Assembly (NCBI RefSeq): GCF_963583255.1
Contig: NC_084806.1
Location: forward strand, 14,112,317-14,176,316
Direction: 5' to 3'
Source: Pyrus communis
Lineage: Eukaryota; Streptophyta; Magnoliopsida; Rosales; Rosaceae
Length of the DNA stretch: 64,000 nucleotides
Shown here piece after piece: positions 58,874 to 64,000 of this stretch; positions within the stretch are counted from its first letter, which is position 1; the number at the start of each line of letters is the position of its first letter. The translations under genes were made by a program, and so were the position numbers. The notes under the pieces are model-generated. The model had not been told where the DNA came from and did no database searches. It saw only the letters and a list, made by a program, of their open reading frames with translations.

Positions 58874-60020
58874 AAGTGGGGGAATGTTGGGGCATTTAAA
58901 TAATAAATAAATTATAATTGCCATTATTTGTTGCTAGTGGAAATTAAGATGTAGTTTATTAGCCATTCATCTTATGTAACTCTTATAACTCTTTTGCTTG
59001 TTAATTTGTGTTCATTACCCTATTCACTAAGGGTGATAATAAATTTGTAATTAGTAGCATTTTCTCCATCATTTTTTTTATTCATTATCGCACTACCCAG
59101 TTTCTTCTACTACAATTACTTTCTACACTCCATCTTTTCATTTTTACTTGTTGTCAAAGAAATGTGTTTGCGTTGTGGAGCTTTAGACTCTTCCTTTTTG
59201 TGCATATACATTTGAGTCACACAACAATTCATTTGGCCTGTTGTATCATGGGGGAACAGGTCAAGAGATATACTTCTGCACCGGTTCATGGACTTTGTCA
59301 AACCGCAGTGAGCTTGAATCTCCTTAAAGAGAACGAGATACCCGCATTTCAGCCTATTGTCTACGTGATTCTTAGAAGAATATCATAATTTCCTTGTAAT
59401 TTTCTCAACAAATAGTAGCCCTAGCTAGCTATCTTACTTATCATGAAGTGTATGCAGAAAATAATCACAAATACAAATAAAGATGATGACAAATAATATT
59501 AAAAATGATTCACTATAATAAATCTATAATTTGTGTTCATTACCCTATTCACGATAATAAATCTGTAATTAGTAGCATTTTCTCCATCATCCTTTTTATT
59601 CATTATCCCACTACCCAGTTTGTTCTACAACATTTATTTTCTACATTCCTTCATCTTTTCATTTTTACGTATTGGCCAAAGAAAGGTGTTCTTGTTGTGG
59701 AGTTTTAGTCTCTTCCTTTTTGTGCAGATAGATTTGAGTCACATAAGGATTCATTTGGGCTATTGTATTCTGGAGGGGACAAGCCAAGGGATATATTTTG
59801 AACCACCGACTTGTGGACTTTGTCAAACTGCAGTGGGCTTGAATCTTCTTAAAGAGAATGAAATACCTGTGCCTCAGCTTAATTGTCTACGTGATTCTTA
59901 GAAGAATATCATAATTTCTTTGCAATTTCCCAACAAATAGTATCCCTAGCTATCTTACTCATCATGAAGTGTCTGCAGAAAATAATCACTCACACATAGA
60001 GATGATGACAAATAACAACT
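58874..60020 (+). mobile_element. Polypurine tract and 3' LTR (start) of the copia remnant, with internal duplication
   Basis: aagtgggggaa (58874-58884) precedes tgttggggcatttaaataat (from 58885), the arrangement of a polypurine tract and LTR start, downstream of the RNase H remnant. The sequence that follows includes a tandem duplication (59006-60020). The LTR end was not determined. Confidence 0.6.
59006..60020 (+). repeat. Tandem duplication, about 525-bp period, two copies
   Basis: Copy 1 (59006-about 59505) and copy 2 (59531-about 60020) share long blocks: ttgtgttcattaccctattc, attagtagcattttctccat, tgtctacgtgattcttagaa and gaatatcataattt. They differ by many substitutions and small indels, so the event is not recent. 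Frames inside (59008-59388, 59620-59901) are parallel shadows of the repeat and not genes. Confidence 0.85.
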
Positions 60021-60165
60021 GGAAACAAACCCAAAATTAGGGGCAGAAAGAAATTATGGGTAAGAATACAAAATTAAATAAATAAGATAGTTAAAAATGG
60101 AACCATTTCTTAGCCGGCTAGATGAAAAAGTCCTCCAACAAATGCCAAAACTGTGTTCTGCTTAT

Positions 60166-60172
60166 TATAAAG
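60166..60172 (+). promoter_or_regulatory. Candidate TATA box of the TAC1-like gene
   Basis: tataaag lies about 120 bp before the start codon at 60293, with a short C/T- and A-rich leader after it. Position and sequence fit a plant core promoter; no transcript data. Confidence 0.45.
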
Positions 60173-60292
60173 CCACAACATATAGCAATGCTAGTGTGCC
60201 TTGTAGTTGCATCTACATTTCACACATAAATTGGTTTCCTCCCTACATATAATACAACCAACCCTCTATCTCTCTATTGATTCTTCGGCTTA

Positions 60293-60919
60293 GTGATTCC
60301 AAGTGAAGAAAACCATAAGAAATTCAGTTGGGGAACAAGGTGTTTTGACATGGAATCTTGGAGACCAAGAACCCCAGAGACGAGCTCAAGTGATGAAGAT
60401 CAAGTCACATCAGATTATCACAATTCAGGTGCTACAACGGTGAAACGAAGCTATGAATGCACGTTTTGCAAGAGGGGGTTTACCAACGCTCAAGCCTTGG
60501 GAGGTCACATGAACATCCACAGGAAAGATCGAGTCAAACCGATGCAACACGTCTCAGGTACATCATCACTTATTGCAAACCACTACTCGAATGAGGATCA
60601 ATACATATCCATGAGTACTTCTCATCATCATCATCAATATAGTAGCGCACCACTTTCAAGCCAGGGATTTTCTGGGTACTACCCAGTTTTGGATCAGATG
60701 AATTACCAAATGCATTTTCAGCCAACTGGGTCTAACCCTAGAATCCCATACGGTTATGACCTTGACGATTCATCGGTTGGGTCAAGGTCACACTCTTTGG
60801 GTATGAACCAAGAACTTTGGGGTACGAATTTGAGCTTGCAGTTGGAGGATGATGAATTCAGAAGGGGTGTGAGGAGTAACGATGAAGTGGATTTGGAACT
60901 TCGACTTGGGCATGGTTAA
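60293..60919 (+). CDS. TAC1/RBE/LATE-like single C2H2 zinc-finger regulator
   Basis: This 208-residue protein has one Q-type C2H2 finger (C56, C59, H72, H76) in KRSYECTFCKRGFTNAQALG, followed by a basic HRKDRVK. It ends VDLELRLGHG, an EAR-type repression motif. Middle regions are rich in Ser, His and Tyr. Relatives such as TAC1, RABBIT EARS and LATE are nuclear regulators of telomerase, petal development and flowering time (family knowledge); which one this matches best is not decided. An alternative start at Met20 (60350, MESWRPRTPETSS) would suit the family's short N-termini equally well. The gene is intronless, and its upstream region is a duplicated retroelement tail ending about 270 bp away. 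Confidence 0.9.
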   Translation: MIPSEENHKKFSWGTRCFDMESWRPRTPETSSSDEDQVTSDYHNSGATTVKRSYECTFCKRGFTNAQALGGHMNIHRKDRVKPMQHVSGTSSLIANHYSNEDQYISMSTSHHHHQYSSAPLSSQGFSGYYPVLDQMNYQMHFQPTGSNPRIPYGYDLDDSSVGSRSHSLGMNQELWGTNLSLQLEDDEFRRGVRSNDEVDLELRLGHG

Positions 60920-63180
60920 TTTATTTTAACCTACCTAGGATATATTAGTAACAAGAAACTCCTCCAGCAGCTAGCCAACTATTTTCTTTAGCACAAAAAG
61001 GTATTTAAGAATTTCATCGTAAATACAAATATGTATTTGCCTTAAGTTGTCTAGGTTTGGTTACATAAATATCGGTAGGTCTCTATTTCAAATACAATGG
61101 AGGAGAAGACAATTTCCTTGTTACAATTAATTTGATTATTAAGTATTATTGCAATTTGTACAGCTTATTAACAATACCATATACGGACTTTTTGCTTATA
61201 GTTAATTTAGCACAAACTATAAACCATGCATGATGATATATAGCTTAACATAAGATTTGATAATATTATGATCGATTTCTTGTTACTTTCTACCGACTAT
61301 ATGTCTATTGCCCCTATCTGCTGCACTATGATCTTGTCATTAATTTTTCTACCGAATTACTTTGTATTGTTCTTGTTTTTATCTTTGTTTTTGTTTTACA
61401 TCTACAATTAAAATCTACAAAATTCTTGATGGTTGTTGTTTTGATATGATGACATGCATCTTTCAAAATTCCTGGTCTTTACAGTAACCTTCTAGCATGT
61501 ACATCTCCTTCATCTTTTGAAAATAAGTTCACAGATCATCAAATTAATCGTAGTGAATTTAAGGTACCCCATCTAAATGTGTCAAATTTGTTCTGTCTAG
61601 CTTTTTGACATTTTTGCATAACTATAACAGTTGCAAAGCTCTGCAATTTGCCTCAGTAACATAATTAACATGAAAGTATTAGAATGCCATTTATGGTCTA
61701 CACCCTCTTTGAGTCTTTCAACCTCTACTGCGCTCCATGGGAAACATACATATAATAATAAAATATTGACGAATTAGGGCACCGCAAGAAATTTGAGTTT
61801 AGGCAACACACACAGCAGCTAATGGACCTTTAGTTACAACCAACAATACCACTTCTCATGCATTAAAAGATCGTCTCTATCTTAATTATGTGTATTATCT
61901 TAGACTCTTTTATGGATGAGACCTAGCATGCATGTGCCTCTACTTGCACCTCTTAAAAATCCATAAATTATCCTTCATTGGAAGGTTAATTAGGCAATAG
62001 GTTGTACCATATTAATTAATCCAACATCATTACATGTTATATCAAGCAAATTAATAAAAGATTAATCAGGTTTCTATATCGTGATTTTTGATTTCTAACA
62101 TGTATTTGTTCAACCAAAAGAAGCAAAAGAGTCTTAATTGTAACTTTTCATTATTTTTGTCGTTGATGAAGACCTTCTGTCATTGACAAAAAAGAATGGC
62201 AAACTTTGAAGATAATTGTCGGTGGCTCTCTAACTCAAATAAATTACAATATTCTACCCCTACTACACTCCTCTAGTCTTCTGCATTGCAGCTCTACATC
62301 TGGGTAAAATTAAGGAAGCTACAATTTAGTTTCTAGATGTAAATGAAAATACCAACTCTAATTTTCCTAGTTGCAGAATATAGTTTGGCAAGATAACTAG
62401 TTTAAAGCAATTTGTGGTTTTCAAAATAGTTGAGCATGTATTGCATGCATCATGATCAACCATAAAACCTCAGTTGATGACTACTTTCATTTCCAACTCA
62501 CACTTTTTCCTTTCCAATCTGTCTTTTTATTGTCCAGCTGTACCGTCTAGCTAGTAGGAAGGAACATGGTTTGGTCTATATTAGTAAAATCAATAAAGCT
62601 TAGCAGTCTGCAGCTTTAGGGCGCTTTCCAAATGTATGCATCATCGGGGCCTATTACCAAAATAATATGTCATTAGTAGCACAAAGGTTAAAGAAAACAC
62701 AACTAATACTTTGTCTTCATTCTCAAAAACCTAATTGAGCTCACATCACAAATATGACACGTATAGTTCATGTTTCCCTTGTCGTTGACATTTTCTGTAT
62801 TGAGGTCACCGCTAAATATACTGGTAATCGGAATAAATTTTGCTACTAGAAAATTTCTAAGTGAGTGTATGGAAAACGCGTGCTTAATTAGCATTCGAGC
62901 CTTGAATTTCAAGGCAATGGTAATGGCAAGCTGTTTTTGCTATATTCGCCAGCCTGATATTTATATTTATATGCCCCTATAACATATCAAGACAAATTAA
63001 GTTGCTCTTCGTTATCAAGGAAACAAAAATTAAAAAACCAAAATTCTCCCATGGCATTTCAACAAGTTCAATTAAATGTATCACATCGTCAAGATAGCTA
63101 AACACGTAATTTTGAGTGTGGATATTCTATTATCTTAAACCTAATTTACCATCCACATTCTGAGATTGGACCTGAGGGAG
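60920..63180. other. AT-rich spacer downstream of the TAC1-like gene
   Basis: No convincing coding frame, inverted repeat or element was found. The overlapping frames at 62703-62982 on both strands lack any domain. Confidence 0.55.
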
Positions 63181-63517
63181 TCACTATAAAGGGGCCCTTG
63201 AGTTTTCAAAGTCCTCCAATTATATGTATAACTAACTACAGATTACAATATATATGTAATCTTCCAATGTCAATTCGCTATATAATTCTATGTCAAAATC
63301 TACTATTTCGTAACATTCCAATTCATGAAGTCTTACAATTTTGGTTTCGTCACTATAAAGGGGCCCTTGAGTTTTCAAAGTCCTCCAATTATATGTATAA
63401 CTAACTACAGATTACAATATATATGTAATCTTCCAATGTCAATTCGCTATATAATTCTATGTCAAAATCTACTATTTCGTAACATTCCAATTCATGAAGT
63501 CTTACAATTTTGGTTTC
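63181..63517 (+). repeat. Perfect tandem duplication, 168-169 bp, two copies
   Basis: The unit tcactataaaggggcccttg...ttacaattttggtttc occurs at 63181-63349 and 63350-63517. I see no difference over the shared 168 bp. The frames at 63198-63404 and 63325-63558 are translations of this repeat. Confidence 0.92.
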
Positions 63518-64000
63518 CTGAACATTCATATAAAAGAATCCAATGGTTAATAAGTTGAAAACCAGAGTACGAAGAACAAAAAAATGTTTAAGGATAACAA
63601 ACTGGACGACAAATCAAACAACAAACCGATCACAAAAGAATAATTGTATTAACGCAGAGAAATATTTGCATGATGACTATATAATCCAAAAAGCTGCATT
63701 GTGACTAACTTGTTTATCATACTAAACTACAAGCCATCTTTTCAAAGAACAAAACCTAAGAAGCCCTAACTCGAAAAAAATAAATTACTCAAATTCTAAA
63801 CTAACAAGCAAAACCCATATAATTAAATAAACATAATAACCTATGCTAATCCATCAAACTCAAACAAGGCAACAAAAAAAGGATGAAGAAAAAGTTCTAC
63901 TCCATATAAAACTATCAAATATACGCTAAGAATAACAAATTTGGCGACAAATCGAAGAACAAACAAACCACATAAAAATAATTGTATCAACGCAAAGAAA
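63518..64000. repeat. A-rich region with a diverged direct repeat, 338 bp apart
   Basis: Blocks at about 63589-63661 and 63927-64000 share taag(g)ataacaaa, gacaaatc, aataattgtat and aacgca-agaaa with substitutions between them. The second runs to the window edge. It may be part of a larger repeat array or element continuing to the right. Confidence 0.6.

Overview
This is a stretch of plant nuclear genome from a dicot, most probably Rosaceae (apple/pear type). The reasons are two intact C2H2 'QALGGH' zinc-finger genes, dense plant LTR retrotransposons of the Tekay, Tat and copia groups, tRNA-derived SINEs, MITEs, and a block of transferred chloroplast DNA. The family assignment comes from recognition of repeat and protein families and was not tested by a search. 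Only two genes look intact in 64 kb: a SUPERMAN-like gene (23366-24073, +) and a TAC1/RBE/LATE-like gene (60293-60919, +). Both are intronless, with one Q-type zinc finger and a C-terminal EAR-type DLELRLG motif. Everything else is transposons, organelle-derived pseudogenes, one broken kinase copy, or AT-rich spacer.

Layout. 1-9629: an old Ty3 chromovirus (Tekay-like) on the + strand, its 5' LTR cut by the window edge, with the catalytic residues of protease and RT lost. About 9909-15240: nuclear plastid DNA (NUPT) holding broken ycf1 (+) and ndhG, ndhI and ndhA exon 2 with part of its group II intron (all -), rearranged relative to a plastome. A 199-bp solo LTR with TRIM/Cassandra-like ends, flanked by 5-bp target duplications, is nested in it. 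15301-16636: pseudogene of a BLUS1-type STE20 kinase. 17365-18478: a hAT-like non-autonomous element. 19286-26932: three SINE copies and fragments, a MITE and the SUP-like gene. 27190-33673: a minus-strand Tat-like Ty3 element with both LTRs and a perfect ATGCT target duplication, lacking recognisable pol, carrying a nested Tekay-type LTR and an antisense coding-like stretch. 35555-36181: two back-to-back inverted-repeat MITEs. 36951-43617: a decayed minus-strand copia (Tork-like). 44195-50787: a young minus-strand copia with 166-bp LTRs (5 differences) and a perfect TACCC duplication, containing a solo 1.78-kb Angela/SIRE-like LTR. 52389-56880: a 3'-truncated + strand Tat-like element of the same family as the one at 27-33 kb. 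57925-60020: a copia RNase H remnant, the start of its 3' LTR, and a tandem duplication of about 525 bp ending about 270 bp before the TAC1-like gene. 63181-63517: an apparently perfect 168-169-bp tandem duplication.

The elements form a nesting history. The chromovirus, both Tat-like elements and the plastid insert are old and carry mutations typical of methylated-cytosine decay. The 44-50 kb copia is the youngest full element. No novel multi-gene system was found. The most informative signals are the nested insertions with readable target duplications, the antisense coding-like stretch in the Tat-like family, and the repeat duplications close to the TAC1-like promoter.
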